Below, one piece after another: positions 1-11,580 of a stretch of 52,795 bases of DNA; the stretch's first letter is position 1, and every line of letters begins with the position of its first letter. The position numbers and the translations under genes are program-made. The notes under the pieces are model-generated. The model was not told where the DNA came from. It did no database searches and saw only the letters and a program-made list of their open reading frames with translations. This DNA comes from Sperchopsis tessellata (lineage: Eukaryota > Arthropoda > Insecta > Coleoptera > Hydrophilidae), in the NCBI GenBank assembly GCA_033557685.1, contig JAWQRN010000017.1:1-52795 (forward strand). The letters are read 5' to 3'.

Positions 1-50
<50 letters not shown>
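1..50. repeat. (AT)n microsatellite
   Basis: Uninterrupted AT dinucleotide repeat of 25 units at the left edge of the window; the true length may extend beyond it. Confidence 0.98.
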
Positions 51-55
<5 letters not shown>

Positions 56-2190
56 CATAAATTGTCTCCTGTCACATCTTTCATTAGTTAATGAATTAGC
101 TTCCGTATAGTCAATAATAAATAGTGCTCTAGTGCTCCTTATGGCCTTTTTGTGCATTATACTAAGTAGAGTTAATCGAAATCTTTTACTTCCTGTTAAT
201 TACTTTCTTTTTTAGATTAGAAATTAATATACCATATCTGAGTAAAAATAAAATTTTCAATAATTTTGATTTCTGCAATAAGGATACATTTACAGGTTTA
301 AAAATGGTGACTTAGAAGTAGTAGATACTGACATTTGAGAATTATATGTAAGTCTATACTTAGTTGTTTTGAGAGATACATGTCTTGTACCAGTGGACGA
401 AATGTCAGAAAAAAGAAAAGCCAACCCATAAATTATCTCCCGGAATACTTGAAGATATATAAGTTGATTTCATCTTCTTTGAATAAAACGTTTGGCTAAA
501 AAATTTAGCGAGCATTTGTTTCCAGTCAGATTATTTTTCTATAAAATGAATCCCAAATAACTCAAAACTTTATATTTGTTGATTAGTTCCTTATTGCAGA
601 AGGAAGCCCAATTCAGAGATTCAATGAAAATTAACTGATATAAGGGCTGCAAACAATTATATGATGATCTTTAACACGAGCATTATAGTTTAGAAAAAAC
701 CTATATATTCTATGCCAAATATGTTTTTTATACTTCTCTGTCACACATCATGTTTACCATCATACACTGTACATGTTCAAACCAGTACATCATTTTTGTA
801 GCACTTTTCATTCATATATCAATTTATTACAATTTCAGCCCATTCATGCATATTCCCATTTATTGTTGCAGATAGCTTGCACTAATTTTTCTTAGATGCG
901 ATGCTGTTGTAATAGTCGTAAAGTAACTGTCTATATATTTCATCAAGAAATTTGTTTATTCCATCATTCTTATTTTCAAATTTAGACAGCCTCTGCTGGG
1001 AAAAAACTAAACTTTGTGATAAAGACAAGTCAGTGTTCTTACCAGTTTAGGGCGAAGAGATTATTGTTATGTTTTTAGTAATATTTCGTAACATTACGTT
1101 GATTCTTTCGGTGCAGCCAACGGGACTGAGGCTTCAAAAGAACTTTAGTTTTTGTGTTAATAAAGGTCTGAATATTTGACTAAAGGCAAAAAGCCTTCCC
1201 AAAGAGCATAGAGCATATCGCAAAAAATTTAATTTTAAATAATTTAATTATAAGAAATTGAAAAATGACCCTCTAGAAAATTTCCTTAAATGTATCAGAA
1301 ACAATGGAGTGTATAAAGTGTGGTATATTTATCGCTTCAAACAAAACATGTGCTACTGGAAAAATTCATTAAATTTAAAGCGAAACACAATGTTGATTCT
1401 TTACCGCACTCGAGATTCTATTATTATAGTTTATTCACATATAATTTTGTAGTAATATAGATTAGCTATATTTATTTTTATACTTCAATATAGAACTTAA
1501 ATAATCTACACTTGTATTGATATACTGAGTTCTTTTTACTACTTTGACGCCATCAGCATAGCGATATCCAAGCTCCAAACTCTTCTGCATGTTGTTAATG
1601 CGATGTTTATTCTTTTATCTTTTATGATCCAAACCCATTTACATATTTTGCAAAAGTGCAAATGCAAAAATTAAGGTAAGCTCATGTCTTACTACTTGAT
1701 TTATTGCTCAGCTATTACAAACCGTTGAGACCTCTTATTTTCACAAGAAATTAAAGTTTGAAGTAATTAATCAAGCTAAATATGAAATTTCCATAAATAA
1801 AACATATTCGAATCTATTGAGTGTAAGGAATTTGGTGACTTATAAACCTTATAGTCTGATGTGCATGCATCTAGTACTGTTTCTACATACTTGAACATTT
1901 CACAAGTTGTGCGATCTACTTTTGCTGTTTCACACTATATTTGCATTCCTACATTATCCTCCATACATCAGTTTATCATTTCCACTAAAAAATAAATTTT
2001 CCATATCCACTTGAAAATATGCTGCTTATTTCCATCACTATATGCCTAATACTTTCACTCTACCTTTACTTTCCTTTGTAACATTCTTAGAAATTATTTT
2101 CTTACAATGAATATTCAAAGTGTTATGTTTTTACATGTTCACAAATAACAATTCAACAAGTTTAAAATGTATTTATTTTAAAGAGCTTAG
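51..2190. other. AT-rich non-coding stretch
   Basis: I see no supported gene here. Short open frames such as 1258-1452 have no recognisable motif and the composition of the surrounding spacer. The only identifiable piece is a Penelope-type terminal-repeat scrap at 372-466, listed separately. Confidence 0.6.
372..466 (+). repeat. Penelope-like terminal-repeat fragment
   Basis: This stretch matches the tail of the foldback elements at 17194-17620 and 40181-40302: GTGGACGAAATGTC, then an A-rich spacer ending AAAAGCCAAC, then TTATCTCCCGG and CTTGAAGATATATA. Only one arm is present and it has diverged. The assignment to a Penelope-like element rests on similarity of this terminal unit to those copies and on the Penelope coding fragments at 10436-11400. 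Confidence 0.5.
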
Positions 2191-2196
2191 TTTACA

Positions 2197-2478
2197 TTAA
2201 CACAATGACAAAGTATGCACTATATTTAATGCTACACGTCTCACTGGACCATCAGAGTTCTGTAACAGGGTATGGACTTCAACTGCCTCCACTGGCCGGG
2301 TTCTTCTCGTTACATGTGGTCGAAACATTCTCGACTCTGAGGGGACTTTGCTGAAGCGTTCGGTGGGGCAATCACTTATTACTGGTGCGATTGAGGGAAG
2401 ACTAGAATATTCTGGACGCTCAGTTCTGTAGACTCTGTAGTAGTTTCGAAACAATAGCAATCTTTCTTTAGGCCACAT
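2197..2478 (-). CDS. Small unrecognised ORF (93 aa), possible gene or element remnant
   Basis: An open frame of 93 codons starts at an ATG with A at -3 and has an in-frame stop just upstream. Its GC content is visibly higher than the AT-rich flanks. A minus-strand AATAAA (plus-strand tttatt, 2172-2177) lies about 20 bases past the stop. The protein is basic and Arg/Pro-rich in its second half (RPHVTRRTRPVEAVEVHTLL) and has no signal peptide or membrane segment. I do not recognise the family. It could be a short gene, the 3' end of a larger one, or the 3' end of a mobile element. Confidence 0.35.
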   Translation of the reverse strand: MWPKERLLLFRNYYRVYRTERPEYSSLPSIAPVISDCPTERFSKVPSESRMFRPHVTRRTRPVEAVEVHTLLQNSDGPVRRVALNIVHTLSLC

Positions 2479-2609
2479 ATTTTCTTATCTTCGTGTCACT
2501 ATATTTTGCTAAACAAAATTTAGCCTCTTACTAAGTAGATTGAGTAAAAAAACAAAGCATTTAAAAATTAGGGTCATCGTCATCAATTCTTATAGCATCC
2601 TACATCTCA

Positions 2610-3345
2610 GTTATTATGTTTGTACCTGCCTTTAAAAGGTACCCCATTTACACCTTTACTTTACTTTTCTCAATTCTATTTCATTCTCTTGGTTTTAGAT
2701 TTGAAATATTCTGTCCATCTCACAGTAACTTCTTTCTTTTTAAGAAATTGTCCATTTTCATACTTCCTCTTGTATCCAGTTAATGATTTTCTCAGTAGTT
2801 CCTCTGAATGTTTGTGTCTATTACCTTTTGCCCTTTTTTATTTGGCTTCTTTTTCTTTACACAGTCTTTACTGCAGTCTCTTTTAATACTTCTTTATATC
2901 TATCCCACGTCAAGACTATATTCTTGTCCAAATCATCCTTTGCTTGCATTCATTTCCTTAATCTCTCTTTAAATCTCACCATCTCACTGCTAATTATATC
3001 TTTCCATTGTCTGTGCATTTCGTCTACTCGCCATCAGTTTAATTTTTATGTTTGCTCCACCAACATATGGTGACTATTTCTGTCAGCTCCTCTCATTATT
3101 GTCACATTTAGCAGAGCACTTCTCCAACATACCTTAATCTTGATATGGTCTATTTGGTTTTGTGTTATTACACCAAGTGCTATCTATGTCATCTTATGTA
3201 TCATTTTATATTCAAAAATACTTTCCCCAATCAAAAGGTCATTTTCTGCACAGCAATTTGCAATCAAAATTAAAATAACATTTTTATTCTTCTCTTCTTT
3301 TCCCTCTACACCCACAATACACTATTTCTTTGAACATTTAAAATT
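2610..3345 (-). mobile_element. Degenerate RTE-like LINE fragment: endonuclease C-terminus and linker
   Basis: Read on the minus strand with several frameshifts and stops, this stretch shows the end of an APE-type LINE endonuclease: an IDHIKI segment followed by W-R-S-A-L and then RGADRNSHHMLV. The last matches the conserved G-A-D-I-G-S-D-H-H-L catalytic-histidine region of many insect LINE proteins annotated as craniofacial development protein 2-like. It continues into the poorly conserved linker before the reverse transcriptase, which is missing. The open frames on the plus strand here are antisense shadows. Confidence 0.6.
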
Positions 3346-4381
3346 TTCTTAATCCATCTCTGTACTTGCAAAAAAAATTAAATTTCTGATAAAAATATTA
3401 TTTCATAAATATAATTCTTATCAAAAAATTAACCAAATAACATTCTAGAATGTTTTAGCACAAAAATATGTTTTTGGAAGCAATTATGAAAGGACTCATT
3501 GTGTGTAAAAGACGCAACTCTTAATTTTTTGGAGTAAACCTGTCTCAGCATCTTGGAAACCTAGAAAAAGAGAGTTCCCATCTGCCTGAGACAGTCATCA
3601 ATAAATAATCTGAAATGTAACGTTAGTTATCACCAATGTAACGTTCCAGTAATCAATAAATCATCTGTAACATCATGTTAAAGTCATCTAATACTACAGT
3701 GTTAAATGTATTAATCCTCTTATTAATTACATATAGTGTTTCAATACTAAATAATATAAAAATATTAAATTGTTTACTAATTAAACTTCAAGTGGTGTAT
3801 AAATAATAACATAAATAATATTAAATAATGTTCAAGTAGTGAAATCAATTAATTAATAATATAAATAAATAACAATATAAGTTCCAAAGGAAACAAAATA
3901 ATATAAGTTTCTAAGCGAAATAAAAAAATAAAACAAATAAATAATAAAATGAAGTTCCAAGAAGAACATGAATAAACTTAAAAATAATAAGATTATCATC
4001 GAGTTTCCTTTAACTATAAATAAAGGTGGTGTCAGAACAAATTAATCTATTAGTTGGATATTATTATTTATTTATTATTACCTCTGATATCCAATAATAT
4101 AAACATTTGCAGCTTTGTTTCTAATTCATTTAAAATGTAAGCTAATGTTAAGTAAATGATTGTATTCAAATATAAGTGGAGCTTGACTTCTGCAGCTCCA
4201 CTAAATATTCATCAGCGTGCATACTTTTATTAACCTAATTAATATCCAAAAGTTAAATGATGGATCCTGTCTACAAGAGTTTTTTACTATTAATATTTAT
4301 GATCACTAATTTTATAATGCACTAATCAACAAATTATGCAATATGTCTTGGATGAAAATTTGGCAAATTTGCGAATGATAG
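3346..4381. other. AT-rich spacer, low-complexity
   Basis: No coding signal. 3700-4090 is a low-complexity run of AAT/ATA-rich sequence. Nothing else identifiable. Confidence 0.6.
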
Positions 4382-4810
4382 TATCACGTGGTACATGGTA
4401 GCAGTTTCTTCGAACAAAAATGTATTTTTAATATCAACAAGAAAATATTATTCATACCTGTAGAACAGAAATATTTTGTGTTGTTAACCAATGACTTGCT
4501 GAGTAATGCAGAAGATTGTGGGTTCGAGAACAAGAAACTTGCAATTTTTCTGGTAGCCATGATTCGCCGGTACAATGATAGCAGGAATTATTGTAGCAAG
4601 GAGAATGTTAAACTACTCAGCAGATTATTAAATTATATAATTGAAACCGGTTGGTCAAAGTACGAAAAGATAAGGTTATTTACTACCGACCAAATAGTTA
4701 ATTGTGAAAACGAACAGTTATCAAATGCAATACTGTGTAGATCCACTGGAACTGGTGCGCAGAACCGTATCTTGTGTTTTCTTTACTACGATTTTTATTG
4801 GAGTATTTAA
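4382..4810 (+). CDS. Unrecognised ORF or exon candidate (about 142 codons)
   Basis: The frame is open from just after a TAG at 4379-4381 to the stop at 4810. No ATG opens it, so it would need to be an exon, a fragment or a pseudogene. The composition looks coding rather than random: mixed polar and hydrophobic residues, with segments such as GFENKKLAIFLVAMIRRYND and GTGAQNRILCFLYYD. A possible splice acceptor (ACCTGTAG) lies inside at about 4458-4465. I see no motif I can name. It may be an exon of an unknown gene or an endogenised foreign gene fragment. Confidence 0.3.
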   Translation, partial: YHVVHGSSFFEQKCIFNINKKILFIPVEQKYFVLLTNDLLSNAEDCGFENKKLAIFLVAMIRRYNDSRNYCSKENVKLLSRLLNYIIETGWSKYEKIRLFTTDQIVNCENEQLSNAILCRSTGTGAQNRILCFLYYDFYWSI

Positions 4811-6088
4811 TAGAAGTGTATTTTTCTTCGTTTATTCACGTGTTAGGTTGCGTAATTTATTATTTCAGAAGTTCTCAAACAGTAACAATGTATTATACCA
4901 AAAACAACTTTCTTTGATATAAGTAATTTTGAACTAGGTGGAGCTTACAAAGACAAGAAAAAAGAATACCGTCACCTTTTCTTCTGGTACAGTAATGCCC
5001 ACGTCAATTCGAAGTTCCTTACACTTGAGTCCCAAGTCAAATAAAATGAATTCTGCTATTAATGTCTAGCTCACGTAATTAATTATTGTTATCATTAATT
5101 GAAAATAAATATTCAGAAATAGTAAGCCCTCCCCCATATTCTAACTTATTAGATTGTGATTTGCTATAACATCAAGCAACTCGCTGAACCACCAGTTTGT
5201 AAAAAAATGATAACCGTAGATAGATATTTTTGAGTATGCATTATTAATAATTTTCCTCTAATAAAAAAAAAAATATTTAAATGTACTGCTCGGGACTCAA
5301 ATATGTATGATTAACAGGGGTTTCCTATTCGCCAAAAGTAAAAGGATCATTTTTCATAAATTATCAGTAATTCTTCAAATGTCTAATAGTTTGTTACTAA
5401 GTTAATTGGAAAAATAATAAAACTTGAAACTGTAAAATACCAGGTGATCCCACAAAAACAGCAAATGAAATTAACTAATATTTTAAAACGTATCTGATCT
5501 TTTGAGATATGATATTTTATACTATATCGGTCATATTCATAACGAAATGCGTTAAACCACTTCTAAATTGTAACTAGTAATAAACCATGACCTTAAAAGT
5601 CCATCCAAGGTTGAAGATGGATTATATATTCAAAATAACAGTTTTACAATGGTTTAAGTAATCTTTTATAAAATTCGACAAGTAGCATTTTCGACGAGTA
5701 TGTCGCTTACCGTCAATGGAAACTTGGTATATAAAAAATGAAACAAAATTGTTTCCAATTTTGTCGTTTTATCTACCACCAGCCTCGTTATTGTTTTGCA
5801 AACTTGTCATATGACATATATTTGTTAGAAAATTATAAATATTTACACACTATTTCGAATTTATATATCTGTTTGTCAAACAGTACACAACGTACAAATT
5901 GTTAGGTACATCCAAATAAACCACCTTAAACCCATTGTTAGGTGGTTTAAATTTTATTGTTATTTTAAAATTCTCGACTTTTGTTAATGAATAAAATTTT
6001 ATTAGTCACGTTCACCGTCTGCCGGCCCTCTCTAAATCCGTACTAATTTTTTGCCAGCCTTAACAGCGTGCCTTCTATATCCAGATAT
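4811..6088. other. AT-rich spacer
   Basis: No gene or recognisable element seen. A CCACCTTAAACCCATTGTTAGGTGG inverted pair at about 5929-5954 could form a hairpin but has no known role. Confidence 0.5.
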
Positions 6089-7967
6089 TGTAACGGTACG
6101 AGATTTCCAAATTATTTATTTTTTCCATTTTAATCAAATTTCAGTTTTATTCTTTGAAAGTATATTTTTTTGGTGACGCCACTTACCGAAGGGATGCGTG
6201 TTCGCGCCAGATGTCCGCGACCACCGCAGTATTTTTCTATAGCGTCAGAAAGGGAGCCGCCGATGGCTACATACGAACGACAGAGAAAGATATATTTACT
6301 TAGCTGGCGCGTATTTGGAAGAGAAGAACTCACATGCCATTGAAGGACGCTGTCCCCCAATCAGATTGACGCATGGTCGGGTCGAAGCTCTTAAATATCG
6401 AGTATTTGGTAGACAAAGGGAGCCCTTCTTCGACATTGTTTCACTAGATCAGTCGTTACGATGATAGAAATCTATTCGCGCTAATTTCATTATATTATTC
6501 AGTTTCATTTTAAATATTCAAGTTTAATTTAACGAATTTTAATAATTTCAATTTATTTTCTTGATTTCTCGAGTTCCTTCAGAACTTAGTTTGCATTTGT
6601 TAAATTTTATTTTTTTTTACATTTCATTTCATTCTTCATGTTTGCCCGCTGTATATTCTAAATCCAGGCCTCGCGGACATACCATACTTGCGTGAACGGA
6701 AATCCGTAAATCCTGAAATCAGAATATATTCATTTTTGGGGCCTTCCGCGGGATATTCAGAGCCAGGCGTAGCAGGCATACTGTATTTGCGTTATACTAC
6801 GTGAACGGAAAACTGTCTATTGCTTGCTCCAGAATCCGTGGGCTATTCAGAGCCAGGCTTAGTAGGCATACTGTATTTGCGTTATGGTACGTGAACGGCA
6901 AACTGTCTAATGCTTGCTCCAGAATAACGTCGTATTGATTGTTGTAAATTCTTCGTGACTGTTTCATTTATTTATTCAGCGTAGCTTATTTGAGTAGCCG
7001 AAAGATATCTAGTTAGCGTTTCGTGCATCTAATATATTTAACCGACCATTGGTACTAATACAAACCCCAGTAAGTTTCTCTCTCTTTAAAAACCTCCTTG
7101 CGACGTGCATCGAACCGCCGCGAGTGCGCGAGTGTCTACCCGCGCATTATTTTGTAATATTTTATTTGTGATACCTCGTTACTGTCTTTTGAAGTTTAAT
7201 TGTCTTTTGTTTAATTATTATCATTCTAATATTTCTTTTCAGTTACATAGTTTATGTATTTTTAAAGTTTACATTGTCCTTTCTTGCCTTGTCATTGTCA
7301 TATTTTACTTTTACTGTTAGATATTTTATTTTCAGGGTTTCTTGTCATATTCTTTTGTTTCCGTAATATATAGTGGTGTTATATTGTTGCAATCAGAAAG
7401 TCATTTGCCCTGCAGCCAGGCACGTGTATTTTAGTATTGTCACTGACAGAGTAATTACAGGATTAGGCTCGTCCCTGAATCGCAAAACGACAGGTATAAA
7501 TAGACGCATTTCCAGCAAGTCTAGATTCTCGTCCCTTTTATCTGTACATCATAACTTTTTCCACCAGGTACTAATAGGTATTAATAGACGATTTTCGATC
7601 AGGTCATAACTCTCATCTTTTCTACTTGGAATCCTAACATTCAATATTCAGCACGTGTCCGGCTTACTGCAGGTGGCTTGCCGATTGCGGCAATTAGCTT
7701 TGTACGTGTCCTTTTTATTTAATAGATAGTATTTCGACTAATTTGCGCTTCGGCGATCTCCACTTCCTAATAGAATCTATCCCAGGTTACTTATACACTT
7801 CGAGGATCCTATTATCATTAATTGCTACTATATGTATCACATGGTTTAGAACAAACTCGCTCCACGAGTAATTGTTCATTAGTTTTCCCCAGTAAAAAAG
7901 TTAACGCCTTCTCCAGGTGGAAACTGTTACCTTGATTCTTCGTGCTCAGGTTCTCGAAACCGTTACA
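6089..7967 (+). mobile_element. Probable 1.88-kb LTR of a retrotransposon
   Basis: The segment begins TGTAACGG (6089-6096) and ends CCGTTACA (7960-7967), a perfect 8-bp terminal inverted repeat of TG...CA type as in LTRs. GC content rises across it. Immediately after it lies TTGGTGCGGTGACCCAGGATA, which resembles the sequence next to the 5' LTR in many invertebrate LTR retrotransposons. A promoter-like stretch around 6400-6460 contains TTAAATATCGAGTATTT and an arthropod initiator TCAGT (6451). It also carries a roughly 90-bp tandem repeat. No internal gag/pol follows, because a LINE starts about 30 bp downstream. There is no second LTR in the window to confirm the call; the superfamily (BEL/Pao or Ty3) is undecided. 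Confidence 0.6.
6655..6930 (+). repeat. Tandem repeat of about 90 bp inside the LTR
   Basis: Units at 6751-6840 and 6841-6930 share TATTCAGAGCCAGGC, AGGCATACTGTATTTGCGTT, ACGTGAACGG and AACTGTCTA with few differences. A third, more diverged copy lies upstream at about 6655-6715 (ATCCAGGC, GACATACCATACTTGCGTGAACGGAAA). Repeats of this kind inside LTR U3 or leader regions often vary in copy number. Confidence 0.85.
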
Positions 7968-7988
7968 TTGGTGCGGTGACCCAGGATA
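7968..7988 (+). promoter_or_regulatory. Primer-binding-like site after the LTR
   Basis: TTGGTGCGGTGACCCAGGATA directly follows the ACA end of the putative LTR, where a tRNA primer would anneal for minus-strand DNA synthesis. The match to a particular tRNA was not worked out. Confidence 0.45.
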
Positions 7989-7994
7989 ATTTCA

Positions 7995-9330
7995 ATTCAT
8001 TACAATATATTGGTCTATAGGAACTGGGATTTTCCACAGGCTTACCTCCTTTCCCTAACAGTACTAGTGTGGAGCGTGTCCAATCTGTTGGGAATATTCC
8101 TCTAGCTGCCAACTCGTAAGTTGCGAGTATGTATTCCGGCTTGTTAAGTGCTAAATGTTTTACTAGTCCAGGACGGATATTTCCTGGTCCTAGGGCTTTA
8201 TTTTTTTTTTAGTTTTTGTATGCCTCATTTAACTCGTCGGTGATGGATTCGTCAAATGTTACTTGTCTACCACAGTTAAATATCACTGATTCGTGTTGCG
8301 GAAAGAGGTGTGCTGCAACTCTCTCCATTGTTTCCATCGTCAGTTCATTTTTTCATTATTATTTTATACCCGTCTCCCCAGATGTCTGTGTCCTCTTATA
8401 CGGTCTTCCAGCTTTCTCTCTTAGCTTTTCTGATGATATTTTTCTTCTTTTTGTCTCTCTATGATCTTCCCACAAAAATAGTCATTCTGCAGATGCGGCT
8501 CTCTATGCATCTCTTGTATAGCGTCTTCTCATCTTAATGCAAAACTTTTGTATTTCGTTCCACCAATAGACTGGTTGACCTTATTTGAAGTTCTTCCATT
8601 TTGTCATTGATCACAGCTTTTTCTCAGCGTGGAGGAAAAACCTGTCACTCTCGTACTGTTTTCATCCTCCGTGATTTCCACTATACTCTATTTAGTTTTT
8701 TTCTATCCAGTTTTCTCACATTCCATCTCTGGTCTTTCCGCCTTACCCTTTGAATATTTAGCATCATTTCCACAACTCCGAAGATAATATAATTGTGGTC
8801 GCTGAGAGTTTCCTTGTCACTTACTTCTCATTGTGTAATTTTGTTTCTAACGTCTGCAGTTGCTATCGACAGATCAAGAATGGAGTTGCGCTCGTGTCTT
8901 TGGAAGGTTGGTTTGTTTCCTTAGTTTATAATTATAAGATCCTCTTGCGCCACTCATTCAGTGACTGTTTCTCCCATATTGTCTGTGAACATCATGCCCC
9001 ACTGAAGAGAAGTCGCCTACTACAATCGCTTTTCCTTCTTGGTCCTGATTTGGCTGTCGATTTCTTACAGTGTGATTTCAAGGTCTTCGTTGTCCTTGTT
9101 AGGGGAAGCGTAACAATTGTAGATAGCAAAACCTGTGGTAGCAACAAACGAGAATTCGTGCCCTTTTACTTTAATGGCTATGTCTTGGTCTAATACCATC
9201 ATGGATGTTGTTACCCCCATTAATTAGGTTTTAGTTAATGGGCGACACGTGTGTCAATTTCGTTCCTGGTCCAATGGAAACACTGGAATTTGCTTATGGA
9301 GCTAGATGATTAATAACCCCAGAATTATGG
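7995..9330 (-). mobile_element. R1-like LINE fragment: endonuclease, linker and start of reverse transcriptase
   Basis: On the minus strand, with many frameshifts, the order is endonuclease then RT. Around 9190-9050 the frame reads FVATTGFAIYNCYASPNKD, matching the YSCYxSPN strand of R1-clade endonucleases. At about 8800-8770 SDHNYIIF matches the catalytic SDH motif. Near 8195-8000 comes the start of RT: PGPGNIRPGLVKH, then FPTDWTRSTLVLLGKGGKP and PSSYRP, as in R1/I-type elements. The catalytic YADD region and 3' end are missing because the copy breaks off at the LTR boundary near 7990. The plus-strand ORFs here are antisense shadows. Confidence 0.75.
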
Positions 9331-10180
9331 AGTTACATTTTCGCCGCTACGGAAATCGCCGTCGGCGCTGTTGTGGTGGCGTTACCGAAGTAGGAAGGCT
9401 TTATAAGCCGTGAGCGCAAAGCAGAGGAATTCGAGTTCCGCCACAGCCAGCAACGGTTAGCAGGTAAACCTCCTCTACACATTACTTTTGTATTTTGCAC
9501 CCACCTCCATAAGCACATTTTATTTGTTAGGTTATGTTTGTTTTCTCACTTTACATTCTTTTATATAATATACTTGATACACTACATTTATTGTATTGAC
9601 CTGGCTGTTGAGATGTATATATTTTTTTGTGGGCTTAATAAAATATGTTATGTTATTGTCGCCAAACATCTGTCCATATATATTTTTATTATAAACCTAC
9701 TGTATATATTTTATTCATTCTATCATTACTATATCTTGTATACTGTTGTTTTATATAAAGTTTATTTTCTTACTCAATGCTTTTATATTGGACTCTAATG
9801 TATGTTTAGTTACTGCTACAACTAATAATTTCTATTTTATTACTGTAATATGCATTCATTTTGCAACTTTACTTATTTTCTTTTCTTTTAAAATTATGTA
9901 CCCCTTGTGTTCTCCTACTGCTTCCTCTCCCCCCCATCTTGATGGCTGTTAGTTGTTCCAGCATATCACTGTATCCAGGTTATCATCATATATCTAGTCA
10001 TTTTGGTCGTTTATGGCATTTTTATTAGGTTCGCACATTAATGCTATGCTTACCTGCATTTCCTTAGCTGTATCCAGGGCCATGTCATGTGCTGGTCTAC
10101 TTCTATTAGTGTTTATTTGTATTATAAGCATTTCGATTTTGCTCCTCTACAATATACAAGGACTGAAAAGGTGAATGTGC
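9331..10180. other. Unassigned stretch
   Basis: A minus-strand frame at 9333-9518 could belong to the 5' part of the adjoining R1-like LINE but has no clear motif. 9540-10180 is T-rich on the plus strand and shows no supported feature. Confidence 0.4.
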
Positions 10181-10435
10181 ACTAGGGTGGAACCGTTTCA
10201 TTCAGACGGTTATTATAGAAATTAGACGGAGACAATCGAGTGAGGGTAGCCTCCAAGTGATGGAAAGTAGAAAACCTTTGCCCTATTAATACTGTTTGGG
10301 CAATTTTAAACCTTAATGAATTCTCACTTTAGTATCTTGGAACAAAATGGTATGACATCTCTCATCACGATGTTCAACCATGGCTGATTAGTTATTATGA
10401 CCAAGACAAACATAGCATTTGTGTCCTTTATCGAG

Positions 10436-10690
10436 CTACAATTGTACCCTTAATTTCTCCGATATAGTCCTTGCCACAGGAACAAGGGATCTGATAAACC
10501 CCTTTGCTATGCACCTTATAAAACGAATATTGGGATGTTGGGGGTTTATGTGATCTAAGAAAGCATTTAGTGCCTCTTTTCCAAACACCCAAAAACCTGT
10601 CAGCACCGTAGGATCCTGAGATGAATCCTCCACCCTCAGTAGATCGCTTATGATACTAATAACATCATCCATGTGTATAGTAATGAAAAG
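10436..10690 (-). mobile_element. Penelope-like element fragment: RT end joined to GIY-YIG start
   Basis: On the minus strand the frame opens with MDDVISII, the catalytic (V/M)DD motif of a reverse transcriptase. It continues to FGKEALNAFLDHINPQHPNI, the segment that follows the motif in Penelope-like RTs. It then passes abruptly, by deletion, into a second frame reading GVYQIPCSCGKDYIGE (about 10505-10455), the core of a Penelope GIY-YIG endonuclease. The linker between them is lost. This copy is opposite in orientation to the one at 10980-11400. Confidence 0.75.
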
Positions 10691-10979
10691 GGAAGATATC
10701 GAAGCTGACCGTCAACTCTGTGCGAGCTAGTCTTATACTAGAAATCTGTTCCAGAAAACGGGAAGAGTTTCGTATGTAGAATTCGGATCGTCCTACGAAT
10801 TTGCTAAGTAATGGAGTGAGAAATTGGGTCAATTTATATGTGGAGGCCCTATTGCACTAATAATCGGTTGAAGACTCATCAAAGATTTATATACCTTAAC
10901 TAGACCATATAAATTTGATATCAAAACAGTATTCTACCCAATTCAAAAGATTTCACAAGATCATTCTTCAAAAGTTTTC

Positions 10980-11400
10980 ATTTCATTGTAACGCAAAGGG
11001 GTTTATCAGGTCCCTTGTACCTGTGGTAGGGTCTGTAATAGAGAAACTAAATGTACGATTACTTCTCGTTTAAAGGAACACTAACGCTGTACTTCACTTG
11101 GTCATATTAATCAATCAGCCGTGGCTGAACATTGTCATGAAACAGGTCATACCATTTTCTTCCAAGATACTAAAAGTCTTTGTCATTTTCAACTTCCTAT
11201 CACTTGATAAATCCCCCTCGCCCGTTTCTCTCCTCTTACACTTAATAATAACCTTCCGAATGGAATGGTTTTGCCCTAATGCACATCCCCCACTCTGGTC
11301 CTTGCCTATATAAGCATGAGCTTGCAGAGTCTGGAAGAGAAATCATCGAGATCAAAGAGAAAGATAGTAGATGATGGACGCATTTATTTACTATGAGTAG
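10980..11400 (+). mobile_element. Penelope-like element fragment: GIY-YIG endonuclease
   Basis: At about 10994-11045 the plus strand reads KGVYQVPCTCGRVCNRETK, the GIY-YIG core with the second motif degraded. It is followed by SRLKEH and, near 11090-11160, NQSAVAEHCHETGHTIFF, the conserved downstream block with the metal-site region. From 11330 the frame reads ESGREIIEIKEK, as at the C-terminus of these proteins. One frameshift and an internal stop show it is dead. Penelope-like elements prime reverse transcription at ends cut by this nuclease. Confidence 0.8.
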
Positions 11401-11580
11401 AAGAAAGCCTTCACACTGAAGAAATGCAAACGTGGTTCCAGTGTGATGAATGAGATGACACTGGGGAGGAGTTTTAGCCGGTAGGAATCCAGCACTCTCC
11501 GTTGGCACGGGTTGGCGGGAGTCATATGTAAGATTTCCCATCCTCCACAAAAAGAAAAGTCCTTGCCTATATAAGCATGA
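11298..11580 (+). repeat. 22-bp exact direct repeat with TATA-like core
   Basis: GTCCTTGCCTATATAAGCAT and the next two bases occur exactly at 11298-11319 and 11559-11580, 261 bp apart. Both contain CCTATATAAGC, a TATA-box-like string, and both are followed by a GAGTCTGGA stretch. The position at the end of the GIY-YIG ORF fits partial duplication of a Penelope terminal repeat. Confidence 0.75.

Noticed and set aside
2620..3352. Three overlapping plus-strand ORFs resembling membrane proteins
   Set aside because: Antisense of a degenerate LINE endonuclease and linker; no signal or family match.
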